Positions 36,873-46,771 are shown, counted from the first letter of the stretch. The stretch: 64,000 bases of DNA from Kistimonas sp964291485 (GCA_964291485.2 OZ220224.1:4588001-4652000), one strand, 5' to 3'. Notes: generated by a model from the sequence alone, not told the origin. A program made the numbers and translations.

Positions 36873-37744
36873 TCAGTGACCCCGAACCCCTGTCGTAAAT
36901 CCATCAATAAAACGATCCAACAGTGTCATGGCTGAATCGCTTTCGATCACATGAGGTTCTCCCAGCATGTCCCGAGCAAATAGCACCTTGTTATTTTCAT
37001 GGTGAAACAATTCTTGCTGCACAACGTCCACAGCATCCTGTGACGCAATAGCTCCAGTGTCAACACCCAGCTTTACGGCACTGGCAAAGGTTTGATCCCA
37101 GTCCTGAGCTTCCATATAGCCACCAGCATATAGCTCGTCTTCAACCTGTGGAATGTCGGAGTAGGTCTTAATCAGATAGTGAACATCCGAAGCATCCTTG
37201 GCCCGCTTTTCGATATTCCGGTCAGTCCAGGCAATCAACTTCAAAAGGCAGAGATACCCGCAGGGGAAGCAACGTTGATCTCGACACTGGCGTCATGATC
37301 GATCGTGACAGGCATCGCTGCTGTCAGCGCCTCCTCAAACCCCAGAACACTCATTTGAAAATCGTGCTTAGGTGGCCAGCTGATCGCATGGTTCTCCGCA
37401 AGATCACCAAAGGGAACGATGTCTATCTCCCAAGGTAGCTGGTTGCTATCGTGAAACTCCAATTCATGCACATGCTTTTTGGCCGTGAAATACCCCGTAC
37501 TCAACAGCTGCTCTCGCAATTCGGTGAAGTCCTGCCAGCTGGGAACGCTGATGGCAAAGTCCACATCCCGCGTACCGCGCTCACTTTTCGAACCATAGCC
37601 GTAAAACAATACAAGATCCCGTGCCATAGCCCCCACCACCAGCATATCGATACCCAGCCTAGCAGTCTGCTGCTGCAGTTCCGTGTAGAGCTGAACCATG
37701 CCTGCCGGTAATTTTCCTGTGAGATTAATGGGCATATTTTTCAT
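36873..37744 (-). pseudogene. AbiEii-like nucleotidyltransferase, broken by a frameshift
   Basis: Two adjoining frames make one protein. The first (37744 to about 37241) has the nucleotidyltransferase region with VVGAMARDLVLF and the DxD in TRDVDFAISV and ends ...VASPAGISAF-stop. The second (from 37244) starts KLIAWTDRNIEKRAKDASDVHYLIKTY, the expected continuation. On the minus strand the junction reads GCCTTTTGAAG; one extra T would restore GCC TTT TTG AAG and a full protein of about 290 residues. So a 1-base loss in a T-run disables the predicted toxin, unless frameshifting or a sequence error is involved. The start overlaps the antitoxin gene by 20 bases. Confidence 0.8.
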
Positions 37745-38765
37745 ACAGTCGTTGCGCCGTTTCCAGGTTGCGAGGGTCAGCGGTTGCAATCAATTCCGCC
37801 ATGACAACCACAGGAGGGACAAACGATCCATCCGGTGACAACAGCCCCGTCCAGAAGGGCTGGTAAAGATCAATCCGCTTATCGGGATATTCGCCGGGCT
37901 TTATCTTGCGCAAGCGCAGTGCCCGCATAACCTCTGACATGCCCCCCTTATCGACATATACCGTTGCATCTTTCGAGCTGAGATACCGGGTGTAATAAGC
38001 GCCAGCCACTTCGCCCCCCCACCAGCCGCGGCCTTTCAGATCAATGCATTCCCAGATGAGGGGACTATCCGTTGTGAAGGTACCCATATGCTGTTTGCGC
38101 TGGATCAGTGGAAACGCCTCTGTCCATTTGGTGATCAGGCCAGGCTTGTTGAGTATTGTCCTGTTACTGCCTTTGCAGGTATTGATAAAGCCCTGGCTCA
38201 CCAAATCGCCCAACACCGAGCCAATAGCACCCAGGGCCACACCCGCCTGTTCAGCGATGGTGCGGTAAGGCTGGTTGATCAACCCGGCATTCTGTAACAA
38301 TGCATAGATGATTTTTAACCCGGCAAATTGAAACGCCTTGCCAGGTCGGACGACCCTAGCCACCGTGTCCGGCTTGCGACCCTGTATGCAGATAAACAGC
38401 GGCGACTGATGAATATAGGCATTCCCTGCCGTATCCAGAAACTGCACATTAGCCAGCCTGAGCGTATTGGCAGTCTTGGGGGGAATATACTGAGCCACCA
38501 GCAGGGTGCGCTGTGGGTAGGGCGCCTGTTTCAACTGATCGATCAGTGCGCCAGTATTGCCCTGACCAGCCCCAGGTTTGATCACCGCATCCAGTGTGAT
38601 ACCCGTTGGCAGGCGCAGCGTGGCGTCAACAGACACGCCAATACTTCCCCCATTGTCAACCGGGGCCACGATAGAGAGCGGTTGCTGTGTCAGCTGCTGG
38701 AAAGCGGCTACAGCCTCCTCCAACACCCCTGTTTCCGTGATGACATTATCGTCTCTATCAACCAT
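37725..38765 (-). CDS. AbiEi-like antitoxin / transcriptional regulator of a type IV toxin-antitoxin pair
   Basis: 346 residues from the ATG at 38765 (a TTG at 38771 is possible). The central FLDTAGNAYIHQSPLFICIQGRKP strand is followed by a winged-helix segment (GLKIIYALLQ...YRTIAEQAGVALGAIGSVLGDLVSQGFI, about 165-215) and a C-terminal domain with GRGWWGGEVAGAYYTRYL. This layout is found in AbiEi-family antitoxins paired with nucleotidyltransferase toxins, as here. Such antitoxins repress their own promoter through inverted repeats; several ATGAACA half-sites lie immediately upstream. Confidence 0.82.
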   Translation of the reverse strand: MVDRDDNVITETGVLEEAVAAFQQLTQQPLSIVAPVDNGGSIGVSVDATLRLPTGITLDAVIKPGAGQGNTGALIDQLKQAPYPQRTLLVAQYIPPKTANTLRLANVQFLDTAGNAYIHQSPLFICIQGRKPDTVARVVRPGKAFQFAGLKIIYALLQNAGLINQPYRTIAEQAGVALGAIGSVLGDLVSQGFINTCKGSNRTILNKPGLITKWTEAFPLIQRKQHMGTFTTDSPLIWECIDLKGRGWWGGEVAGAYYTRYLSSKDATVYVDKGGMSEVMRALRLRKIKPGEYPDKRIDLYQPFWTGLLSPDGSFVPPVVVMAELIATADPRNLETAQRLYEKYAH

Positions 38766-38790
38766 CTTCAAGCCATTCCCACCATCAACA

Positions 38791-38949
38791 TGTTCATAAA
38801 AATAGAACGTTCACACATAATGAACGACAAATAAAAATGAACACCGCGTCCATAGAGTGAATAAATCCAGAATAAATGATACTTAAATAACAGAATTGTT
38901 CACAATTTTATATTGTTCATAATTAATGAACATAATATAAATATGAACA
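38791..38949. promoter_or_regulatory. Operator cluster of TGTTCAT/ATGAACA half-sites upstream of the AbiEi-like gene
   Basis: TGTTCAT or its complement, exact or with one change, occurs at 38791, 38809, 38820, 38837, 38897, 38914, 38926 and 38943. Two of them form the perfect palindrome TGTTCAT-AATTA-ATGAACA (38914-38932). The region is AT-rich. Likely autoregulatory sites of the AbiEi-like protein. Confidence 0.65.
38913..38942 (+). promoter_or_regulatory. Sigma-70 promoter inside the palindrome, pointing away from the AbiEi-like gene
   Basis: TTGTTC (38913-38918), 17-base spacer, TATAAAT (38936-38942). The -35 box and spacer overlap the 19-bp palindrome, so binding there would block it. 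The transcript would meet the terminator at 38974-39006 within about 60 bases. Confidence 0.55.
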
Positions 38950-38973
38950 AATAATGGCAGAGGATTATGAGAA

Positions 38974-39006
38974 GCGCCAGCGAAACCGGGGGGCGCTGGC
39001 GTTTTT
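38974..39006 (+). terminator. Rho-independent terminator with no clear gene before it
   Basis: CGCCAGCG and CGCTGGCG pair perfectly around an 11-base loop, followed by TTTTT. A 75-codon open frame (38954-39181) runs through it, which argues against that frame being a gene. It may end a roughly 60-nt RNA or be left from a deleted gene. Confidence 0.8.
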
Positions 39007-39267
39007 GAAGTATTTTGAAGCACATAAAGACACAGAGGTACAGAAGCTTTATGGTTGCCTTTGTGCGCTTTGTAGTTACAGCAAACCTGAGTTAGAACCC
39101 ATTCCTCAAAAAAACTGGGCGGTGTGTAAAGCTCTCCAATGCTGTTCAGACCTCAGGCTGACTGTTCAAGTCTTTATATAGCCTGTGTTCCAAATCCTGA
39201 GCAGTTATAACGTCGTTAGAAAGCGATTGCTATTCGGAGATTCTGTCAGTACGTTTTCGCATCACGC

Positions 39268-40611
39268 CTATGAAGAGCGCTGGCTATCCAGGCTGGCGTG
39301 CTGCTGGCTTCCATCTGCCTGTTTCTGCAGCACGAACTCATCATAAACCGAACCATCCGCCGCAATGGACTGATAGATCAAACGGTCTTGCTCAACCCGG
39401 ATATGCTGGTACAACTGTTTGTGAGATCCGCTGACCGTTGCCCATGGCGCCTGAGCCTCATCCATTTTCACGCCGCTGTTGGACACGATATAGACCGGAC
39501 CCTCGCCCAGTGTGGACGACTGCTCATCAATACCCCGGGCATAGGTGTGAGCATCACCCTGAAGTACCAGGTCAACACCATATTCTTCGTACAAAGGCGC
39601 AAACAACCACTGCAGCTGTACCTTGCTCCTATCCTTGGTGTTCGCGGCATGAACGGGATGGTGATGGAAGACCACGGTCCATTCGTCCTCGCGTCCTTTC
39701 AGCAAGCCCGTCAGCCATTCCCGCTGGGCCATCATGTCTTTCATGTGCAGGCCCCGCATGGTATTGGTATTGATCGAGATAAACCGGACACCCTGGTAGT
39801 CAAAGTAATAACTGTTATTCACCAGCGGTTCCCGGTTGGCCGGGCCATTGTCCGGGAACTGGAAGTGGGCATTCCAGGCCGGTGTAATCCGTGAGCCTTC
39901 ATATTCATGATTACCCGGTGTCGCCACCATGGGCAGCATGCCGCTGATCCAGCCTGTCGCGGTGAAGAATTCATGCCATTCCCGGTCACTCTCAGGCTCA
40001 TCGACGATATCGCCGGCAAACAGCATGAAACCGGCATCGGGATGCGCCCGCCAGGCGCTGCGTACAACGCGGGACCAGCCGGTGTGTATGCCAGCCTGCA
40101 AATCCCCGAAGAACAGGAAATCAAACGGTTTCTGTTGTTTGCTGGCGGTGCGGAACTGGAACCATTCGGACCACTGCTGCCCGTCACCGACACGGTAAAG
40201 GTAATCCGTAGACGGTTTCAGCGCATCAATCGCAACATGGTGGTGGACAGAGACATAATCCGGGTGCTCATACACCTTGCTCACCGCAGACCACTTTTTA
40301 AGATTGTTGGATACGACTGGTCCGGCAGACAGCATGGCTACCTGGGCCATCGCCGGCCCACTCCGGGTATCCGTACGCCACTGGATGCCGATCTGTGTGG
40401 CAGGATCACCAACAATTGTCAGGTTGATTCGGTCAGGTTGGGAGCCGGGTCCATAATCCGGCACATCCTCAGCGGTAACATCGGACTGAACAGGCTGGTA
40501 ATTCGGTAAGGCTTCCGGAGCAGGAATCCCATCACGCTGATACGCATAGAGGGTACCAAACAACAGCAGCAGAACAGGCATCATGCAGAGAGAGAGCTTG
40601 CGGGCATTCAT
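39268..40611 (-). CDS. Exported purple acid phosphatase-like metallophosphoesterase
   Basis: 447 residues: signal/anchor (1-24), fibronectin-like N-terminal domain (LTIVGDPATQIGIQWRTD, about 63-160), then a calcineurin-type metallophosphatase domain with FLFFGDLQAG, FAGDIVDE, TPGNHEYEG, VVFHHHPVH and LQGDAHTYARG supplying the binuclear metal ligands. This two-domain layout is that of plant-type purple acid phosphatases. Probably scavenges phosphate from organic esters in the periplasm or outside. Stand-alone gene. Confidence 0.9.
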   Translation of the reverse strand: MNARKLSLCMMPVLLLLFGTLYAYQRDGIPAPEALPNYQPVQSDVTAEDVPDYGPGSQPDRINLTIVGDPATQIGIQWRTDTRSGPAMAQVAMLSAGPVVSNNLKKWSAVSKVYEHPDYVSVHHHVAIDALKPSTDYLYRVGDGQQWSEWFQFRTASKQQKPFDFLFFGDLQAGIHTGWSRVVRSAWRAHPDAGFMLFAGDIVDEPESDREWHEFFTATGWISGMLPMVATPGNHEYEGSRITPAWNAHFQFPDNGPANREPLVNNSYYFDYQGVRFISINTNTMRGLHMKDMMAQREWLTGLLKGREDEWTVVFHHHPVHAANTKDRSKVQLQWLFAPLYEEYGVDLVLQGDAHTYARGIDEQSSTLGEGPVYIVSNSGVKMDEAQAPWATVSGSHKQLYQHIRVEQDRLIYQSIAADGSVYDEFVLQKQADGSQQHASLDSQRSS

Positions 40612-40822
40612 CAGGCTGTCATCATCAATTTTCGGTCGATACCTTTATCCTAGACACCCGTATGTCTCAAAAATGTGACAGCTGATGAAAATTACGTCTC
40701 TATGAATACTCCTTTTTTAAAAGGATGATAATATCTCAGGCAGCGCTATCCGTATGCTAATGACTCAAGCGTCACACTTTATGCATTCACCAAGCACACG
40801 GACAGGCGACCTTGATTAAACA

Positions 40823-43144
40823 TTACAATGCGACATCGCCCATCCTGGCTACTTCATTGACAGCTCCCAATTCTACCTCTCTATCGTCCATTTCCACGTC
40901 CGGTGGTGAAAGCGGTTGACGCCCGTCTTCAACAGGATGACTCGTACCAGGCCGCAGGATGTAACCGTATTTTTTGTATCGATATAGCGCTACTGTGCCA
41001 CACGTTAGCAAAACAAAACCGGCAAAACCTAACCCCATCAATAATGTTGGAACAAAACCGATTGCGGCTGCAGCCCCCCCAGCCTGACCGGGAGCCGGAG
41101 GTAGACCCGTACCATTTTGACTCGAATTGGCCAGCGGTAAAGGAAACGTTGTATTCGGTGCTAGCGGCGTAGAATCCATTGGCTCTACCGTAGTATTAAC
41201 ATTAACGGGTGCTGAGGTTGTGTTCATTGGAGCAACACTGGTGCCACTTGGAACGGCTGTAGTATTTGTCGGAGATAAGGTGTTTTCGTGGGTTCTATTC
41301 CTTTCTGCAGTACGTTGTTTCACAGTCTCACAACAGGTTTTCTTCATTTCCGTGTGACACTGTTTTTTTTCATTCGATGCATAAAACTGGCATTTTTCCT
41401 GAGAGTCTAACCGGAAATATTCCTTAGCAATTGTAAATAAATCATTATCCCGCCCATTTGGACAATGACTATTTCTGTCGAGAAGCTGAGCTTTAGTAAT
41501 ACACTTACCATCCCCACACGGCACTTCATCATCATCACACTTTAAATGACACAGCGGCGGAAATTCATCTCTATCCTGACCGCAATGATTTGTACCATCG
41601 CACAGTTCATATTTTTCAATACACTTCGCATTATAATTTAAGCCGCATTGAATGACTGCATATGAATCATCTTCATATTCACATAGATGTTCACAATCGT
41701 CTCCACCAACTCTTCCACTGCTGCAGTTGAAATACCGAAGACGAAAACGCTTTAATATTTGTTCTGCTGTCAACTCTTCTTCAGCCGTACAACAAACCTT
41801 ATGTAATTTATCCAGATAGTTTGGATGAGAAATCAAAAAATCATTAATCTCAACATTAAGCTTTTTCTGACATAACTCCAGCCGTTCGTCCGAGCCGTCA
41901 TAACAATCCTGCTTACCATCACAATCTTTTTCATGTTCGATACAACGACTCTTATCCGGGCAAAGGTATAAACCAGGCAAACAGGGGCAGGGCGGACGCT
42001 TTTCATCTTCACCATTCCAACAATCGAAATCCTGATTACACGTCAGGTTTTGACTGATGCACTGGGTTGTCTCCGGACAATGGAACCTTCCGGTATCCTC
42101 ACAGTAATTCTGACACGCTTCGGGGGACTCATCTGATCTGTCGCCGCGTCCGCAGTCATTACGATGGTTACAGATCTTCGTTCTGGGTATACAAACACGT
42201 GTTTTCGCACATTCAAACTCATCCGCTGGGCATCGGTCATTAGACTCGGTTGCGTTATCAGAATTATGGGGGGGCTCGGGGGTTGCGGCGGTATCAGCAG
42301 ATACCAAGACCGACGAGGAGAAAAAAGTAACAACTGACGCAAACAGGGTTGATATACGGTTAAGCGCGGTGGACTGACGCACTGACCGGCAATGATGGCT
42401 TTTCTCTTTAAGCTTATCTGAATCACCGTTTGTTTGTTTGCTTGTATGGCACGGCTCATTATCGCTGCCTGTCAAATGCTGACTGTCTGCAACAGGCATC
42501 TGGCTATTGGCTAGACTGGTGAGGAATTGATGGAAAAAACCGCCTTCTTCAAGTTTTGTTTGATTCCAGCAGGCTTTCAGCGCATCTCTCACCGGTAAAT
42601 TCCCATGACCGATCTCTTCCAGCCTCAAAATCACCGTTTTCATCAGTTCCATGCGAGGGAAAACCGTTTTCTTATCAATTCGGGCCCCCAGAAACCGGAA
42701 CCACTCGAGATAACCCATGTCAACTTCCGTACGCTCGCCAAAAAGATAATCTGTTATGACGTCGGCAGCCTCAACGTTTCCTGTTCCGGTCTCACAATCC
42801 TTTTTAACGGCCTCCAGAAGTCTGCTGATCGGGACATCATAAGACTTCAGTGCGTTAACTAACGACCCGGACATTAGCTGACAGTACTCCGGACAGTCTT
42901 CCGGCTCCGATACCCTGCCCACTAATCGATCAATTGCTCGTCCCGTTTGTGGCGGTGCAGAGGAGATTGAATAGAATGAAGGAATACGAAGACCATTCTC
43001 TGTTTTAACCGGCGCATACTCCACTTTCCGTTTCGAAGAGAAATCCCCTACTGACAAATTGTCAGTACCAACATTAACCCCACAAAGGGCTTCATGTGAA
43101 GATGATCGATTGTTTGTTATAGATAAAGACGATATAGCTCCCAT
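40823..43144 (-). CDS. Membrane protein with five LDL-receptor class A repeats (eukaryote-like receptor architecture)
   Basis: 773 residues from the ATG at 43144 (GAGGA upstream; a TTG at 43159 is spurious). Order: N-terminal 260-residue helical region of unknown type; hydrophobic segment (about 268-283); LDL-A modules at about 305-345, 348-387, 388-425, then two more divergent ones at about 490-570. Each has six Cys or nearly so and the acidic calcium signature (CGRGDRSDE, CWNGEDE, CYDGSDE, CGQDRDE, CPNGRDND). Then a Thr/Pro/Asn-rich stalk, a transmembrane helix (about 697-722) and a basic-then-acidic tail. LDL-A modules are rare in bacteria and known in some symbionts. Disulfides imply oxidising surroundings. 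Confidence 0.9.
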   Translation of the reverse strand: MGAISSLSITNNRSSSHEALCGVNVGTDNLSVGDFSSKRKVEYAPVKTENGLRIPSFYSISSAPPQTGRAIDRLVGRVSEPEDCPEYCQLMSGSLVNALKSYDVPISRLLEAVKKDCETGTGNVEAADVITDYLFGERTEVDMGYLEWFRFLGARIDKKTVFPRMELMKTVILRLEEIGHGNLPVRDALKACWNQTKLEEGGFFHQFLTSLANSQMPVADSQHLTGSDNEPCHTSKQTNGDSDKLKEKSHHCRSVRQSTALNRISTLFASVVTFFSSSVLVSADTAATPEPPHNSDNATESNDRCPADEFECAKTRVCIPRTKICNHRNDCGRGDRSDESPEACQNYCEDTGRFHCPETTQCISQNLTCNQDFDCWNGEDEKRPPCPCLPGLYLCPDKSRCIEHEKDCDGKQDCYDGSDERLELCQKKLNVEINDFLISHPNYLDKLHKVCCTAEEELTAEQILKRFRLRYFNCSSGRVGGDDCEHLCEYEDDSYAVIQCGLNYNAKCIEKYELCDGTNHCGQDRDEFPPLCHLKCDDDEVPCGDGKCITKAQLLDRNSHCPNGRDNDLFTIAKEYFRLDSQEKCQFYASNEKKQCHTEMKKTCCETVKQRTAERNRTHENTLSPTNTTAVPSGTSVAPMNTTSAPVNVNTTVEPMDSTPLAPNTTFPLPLANSSQNGTGLPPAPGQAGGAAAAIGFVPTLLMGLGFAGFVLLTCGTVALYRYKKYGYILRPGTSHPVEDGRQPLSPPDVEMDDREVELGAVNEVARMGDVAL

Positions 43145-43417
43145 TGTAAAATTCCTCAATATGATTAATTAATAAGCAAATGATCTAGAAAGAACAATCA
43201 AGCGATCTTGAAAGACTTTCCACAATAAAGCATTAACGGTTTGGTTTACTTCGCTGACTAATAAAGCGCCCTTTCAAATCGATAATAAGCTCGCGAACGA
43301 TGAAGGAATTGCTAATTCAAAAGAAAGGTTATTAATGAACGAGCCTTTCATCAATAATCACTATACTGTCAGCCTGCAACAGTCTTTTCCTGACAATCAT
43401 CATGGATTTCTCTCCCT

Positions 43418-44851
43418 ATGCCTGACCTATATGTAATGAGCAATACTGGACAAGCAATTGAACTCCCCCATAAAACATTAAAAGAGCTGGATTCCCGTCT
43501 GCATGGCGATTTACTTCACCAGGAAAGCAAAGACTATGAAACCACCCGGCAAGTGTGGAATGGCATCATCAATAAACGGCCCGCACTGATTATCCGTTGC
43601 CATGGCCAGGAAGATGTCATCACAGCAGTCAACTTTGCCCGGCACAACAACCTCCTGCTGGCCGTTCGAGGGGGTGGCCATAGTGTGGCAGGGCATTCTA
43701 CCTGTGATGGCGGGATGGTGATTGACCTCTCCCGAATGAACCATGTGTCTGTTGATGAAATGGCACATGTTGCCCATGTAGAAGGTGGCGCCACGCTGGC
43801 TGACATGGACAAGGCAACCCAGGCCGTCAGTCTGGTTGTGCCGGCGGGCGCTGTCTCGAATACCGGCATTGCCGGGCTGACGCTGGGTGGCGGCATTGGC
43901 TGGTTGCGTAACCGGTGGGGGCTGACTTGCGACAACCTGCTTTCCGCTGAAGTCGTTACCGCTGATGGACAATCTGTCATGGCCAGTCACACTGAACATC
44001 CCGACCTGTTCTGGGCACTACGCGGTGCAGGCGGTAATTTTGGCATTGTGACGCGCTTTACGTTCCGTGCTTACCCATTAAAGCCGGATGTCTGGTTCAC
44101 CGTCGTCTTCCATGATGGGAAACACATGAACGAAGTACTCCAATTTTACCGGGAGTATTCCGCCACTGCGCCGGATGAAATCAGTACTGCAGCTATCTGT
44201 GGCCAGTTTCCACCGGGGTCGGCAGAATACCCTGCCGAACTGCATGGCCACCCTTATGTGATGATTGTCGGAATGTATGCCGGCCCAGTCGAACAAGGCC
44301 AAAAAGCCATGCAGCCACTGCGTGATTTTCGTAAGCCATTGATGGATTGCAGTAAGGCTACGACGTACCTGGAAGCCCAAAAATTCTTCGATGAAGACTA
44401 TCCGGCAGGTAAACTTTGTTACTACTGGAAATCACTTTTCCTTGCCGAGCTGACAGATGATGCTATCGAAATCATTGTCGACCACGCAGCCCGGCAGTCG
44501 TCCCCTCTCAGCGGCATTGAAATCCTCCACAACAGTGGCGCCATGACACGGCTGGATGAGAATGCCTGTGCTTTTGCCGGCCGCAAGGCCCGCTATCTCA
44601 TCTTCGTTGAATCGAACTGGGCACATACGGCCGATAAAGACGCCAACATTGCCTGGCCCTGCGACCTGATCACAGCATTGGAAAAGGGTATTGAGGGTAG
44701 CTTTTATCTGAATTTTTCCAGTGCCGTTGAAGAACAGGAGTCCACCATGCGCCATAACTATGGCAGGAAATACCATAAGCTGATGGCCATTAAAAAAAGG
44801 TATGACCCAACCAACCTATTTCGGCTTAACCAGAACATCAGACCTGAGTAG
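43418..44851 (+). CDS. FAD-binding oxidoreductase of the berberine bridge enzyme-like family
   Basis: 477 residues, VAO/PCMH fold. FAD is probably bound covalently to H88 in RGGGHSVAGH; the loop that gives a second, cysteinyl link in plant enzymes reads AVSNTGIAGLTLGGGIGW here, without Cys, as in many bacterial members. The C-terminal BBE segment NLFRLNQNI is present. Acts on sugars, alcohols or aromatics; substrate not readable. No clear ribosome site at the ATG; an ATG at 43436 is an alternative. The 3' end overlaps the convergent gene by 14 bases. Confidence 0.9.
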   Translation: MPDLYVMSNTGQAIELPHKTLKELDSRLHGDLLHQESKDYETTRQVWNGIINKRPALIIRCHGQEDVITAVNFARHNNLLLAVRGGGHSVAGHSTCDGGMVIDLSRMNHVSVDEMAHVAHVEGGATLADMDKATQAVSLVVPAGAVSNTGIAGLTLGGGIGWLRNRWGLTCDNLLSAEVVTADGQSVMASHTEHPDLFWALRGAGGNFGIVTRFTFRAYPLKPDVWFTVVFHDGKHMNEVLQFYREYSATAPDEISTAAICGQFPPGSAEYPAELHGHPYVMIVGMYAGPVEQGQKAMQPLRDFRKPLMDCSKATTYLEAQKFFDEDYPAGKLCYYWKSLFLAELTDDAIEIIVDHAARQSSPLSGIEILHNSGAMTRLDENACAFAGRKARYLIFVESNWAHTADKDANIAWPCDLITALEKGIEGSFYLNFSSAVEEQESTMRHNYGRKYHKLMAIKKRYDPTNLFRLNQNIRPE

Positions 44852-45230
44852 TCGTTGTACGATCTCGTGCCGGCTTGTAAACCTCTACACAGCTGATCAG
44901 TCCCCTGTCCGAAAACCTGACGATATCCCTACCCGCCGCACTGACAGGCTCACCGGTTTCTCTATCTGTCGCATGTCGTATGAATTCAAACGTTACCGCA
45001 CCTTCGCTGTTCAGGTACTGGTATTTTTCTACCTGCCAATAGATATCCGGACAACGCTTAAGGAATGCCTCCATCATTCGCGCAATCGCCGGCTTGCCAT
45101 CAAAAGAACCCACGTAATCGGAGTAGTACGTCGCATCATTTTCAAACAGGGAAAGTGTCTGCTCCAGCCGATGCGCATTGGATAACGCGATATAAGCACG
45201 GGTCATTTCAAGCTGTTCAGTTTCTGTCAT
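44838..45230 (-). CDS. SnoaL/NTF2-like fold protein
   Basis: 130 residues from the ATG at 45230, with GAGGGGC upstream. Pattern MTRAYIALSNAHRLEQTLSLFENDATYYSDYVGSFDGKPAIARMM is typical of small NTF2-like proteins, which act as isomerases, cyclases or ligand binders. Function not assignable. Confidence 0.82.
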   Translation of the reverse strand: MTETEQLEMTRAYIALSNAHRLEQTLSLFENDATYYSDYVGSFDGKPAIARMMEAFLKRCPDIYWQVEKYQYLNSEGAVTFEFIRHATDRETGEPVSAAGRDIVRFSDRGLISCVEVYKPARDRTTTTQV

Positions 45231-45356
45231 TTCTGCCCCTCGGAATCTGTCAGACAATAGCGCTGTCAGAAAAGTGGAAAAGCATAGATCATCAACCGTT
45301 GTACTATCTTTTTTCTCTCGTCAAACACGGCTATCAAAGACGAGGAGAAAGCAGTC

Positions 45357-46175
45357 ATGGCTATAGGCGCCTCCCCTGAAGATCTCACCCTTGCAACGGC
45401 CTACCAGACGCTACTGGTTCCTGCCCTGTTTACCACATGGGCATCCAGGATTGCTGACACCCTCCCTCTTGCCAGTGGTCAACGTGTACTGGACGTTGCC
45501 TGTGGTACCGGCGTATTGACCTTGCAGCTTCTCCGTCGTGTGGGTGACAGTGGGATGGTGTGTGGTCTTGATCAGGATCCTGGCATGCTATCGGTCGCAG
45601 CCGGTATTGAACCCGGTGTGCGATGGCAGCTTGGCAGCGCAGAGTCGCTGCCTTACCCGGATCACTCCCTTGATGCTGTCACCTGTCACTTTGGTTTGAT
45701 GTTTTTTGCAGACCGGATCAAGGCCATCCGTGAAATGTTCAGGGTTCTTAAACCTGCCGGACATATAGCGATTGCCGCATGGGCATCGCTGGAACAAATA
45801 CCGGTCTATGCCTGCCTCGTGTCACTGATTGAACGCATTGCAGGCCAGGCGGCCGCAGACATTATGCGACAACCCTTTTGCCTCGGTGATCATGACACAC
45901 TGACAGGGCTTTTCCATGAAGCGGGGTATCCGAACGTGCATCTCTCTGTGCAAAACGGCAAAGCCCGCTTTCCCTCCGTTCAAACCATGATGGATATTGA
46001 GCTTCGCACTAAAAGCTGGCTTCCGTTGGGTGAGCTTGTATCGACCCGGATGACTGAAGATCAGAAACAGCAAATCAGAGATGCTGCCGAACAGGTACTG
46101 GAGCAGTATTGCAATGCCAGTGGCGAACTCGCTTTTGATACATCGGCATTCATAGTGACAGGAAACAATACATGA
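45357..46175 (+). CDS. Class I SAM-dependent methyltransferase
   Basis: 272 residues. SAM motif I VLDVACGTGVLTLQLLRR (about 41-58), acidic motif CGLDQDPGMLSVA, then LPYPDHSLDAVTCHFGLMFF and the REMFRVLKPAGHIAIAAW strand, as in UbiE/type 11 methyltransferases. Substrate unknown. GGAG precedes the ATG. Followed by two GNAT genes on the same strand. Confidence 0.9.
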   Translation: MAIGASPEDLTLATAYQTLLVPALFTTWASRIADTLPLASGQRVLDVACGTGVLTLQLLRRVGDSGMVCGLDQDPGMLSVAAGIEPGVRWQLGSAESLPYPDHSLDAVTCHFGLMFFADRIKAIREMFRVLKPAGHIAIAAWASLEQIPVYACLVSLIERIAGQAAADIMRQPFCLGDHDTLTGLFHEAGYPNVHLSVQNGKARFPSVQTMMDIELRTKSWLPLGELVSTRMTEDQKQQIRDAAEQVLEQYCNASGELAFDTSAFIVTGNNT

Positions 46176-46274
46176 AAATATGATTCCGGATACACTGCGT
46201 ACCTGACCACTATTATCACGGGCTATCGTCTTACTGGCCTGATACGACGAGCCCGGTTCCAGTTGTGATATCCG

Positions 46275-46754
46275 ATGAACATCATTACCTACCAGGACTG
46301 TTACAAATCCGGTGTCATTGCGTTGATGCAGCAATTGCAGGACGTAGAACGCAAAATCAGCCGGGACCGACCGCCGGGTGCTGACATAGCCTCTGACCAC
46401 ACGGAATACCTGCTGACACTCTGCAACGATAAGCAGGGAACCGTACTGGTTGCCGTTGAAGAGACTGTGGTTACCGGCTTTATCGTGGTGCTCACCGAAC
46501 AGGAAGATGAAGGGGACCAACACCTTTATCCCGATTACCGACAGTACGGACTGGTCACGGATCTCGTGGTGGATGAAGCGTACCGTGGCCACGGCATTGC
46601 ACGGATGTTGATGAAAGCGGCTGAACAATACTGTCTCTCCCGGGGGCTTAAACAGCTTCATGTCACAGCGCTCTACGCCAATGCATCAGCCCGCGGGTTT
46701 TATGATTCCTACGGTTTCAGTGAATACGAAATCACCTACCGAAAAAGTCTCTGA
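46275..46754 (+). CDS. GNAT family N-acetyltransferase
   Basis: 159 residues; acetyl-CoA site DLVVDEAYRGHGIARMLMKAAEQY (about 96-119), then LHVTALYANASARGFYDSYGF. Transfers acetyl from acetyl-CoA to an amine; acceptor unknown. Confidence 0.9.
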   Translation: MNIITYQDCYKSGVIALMQQLQDVERKISRDRPPGADIASDHTEYLLTLCNDKQGTVLVAVEETVVTGFIVVLTEQEDEGDQHLYPDYRQYGLVTDLVVDEAYRGHGIARMLMKAAEQYCLSRGLKQLHVTALYANASARGFYDSYGFSEYEITYRKSL

Positions 46755-46771
46755 CACTTCACATGCACACG

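Noticed and set aside
38954..39181. 75-codon open frame beside the AbiEi-like gene
   Set aside because: It runs through a strong terminator hairpin with T-run and has no ribosome site.
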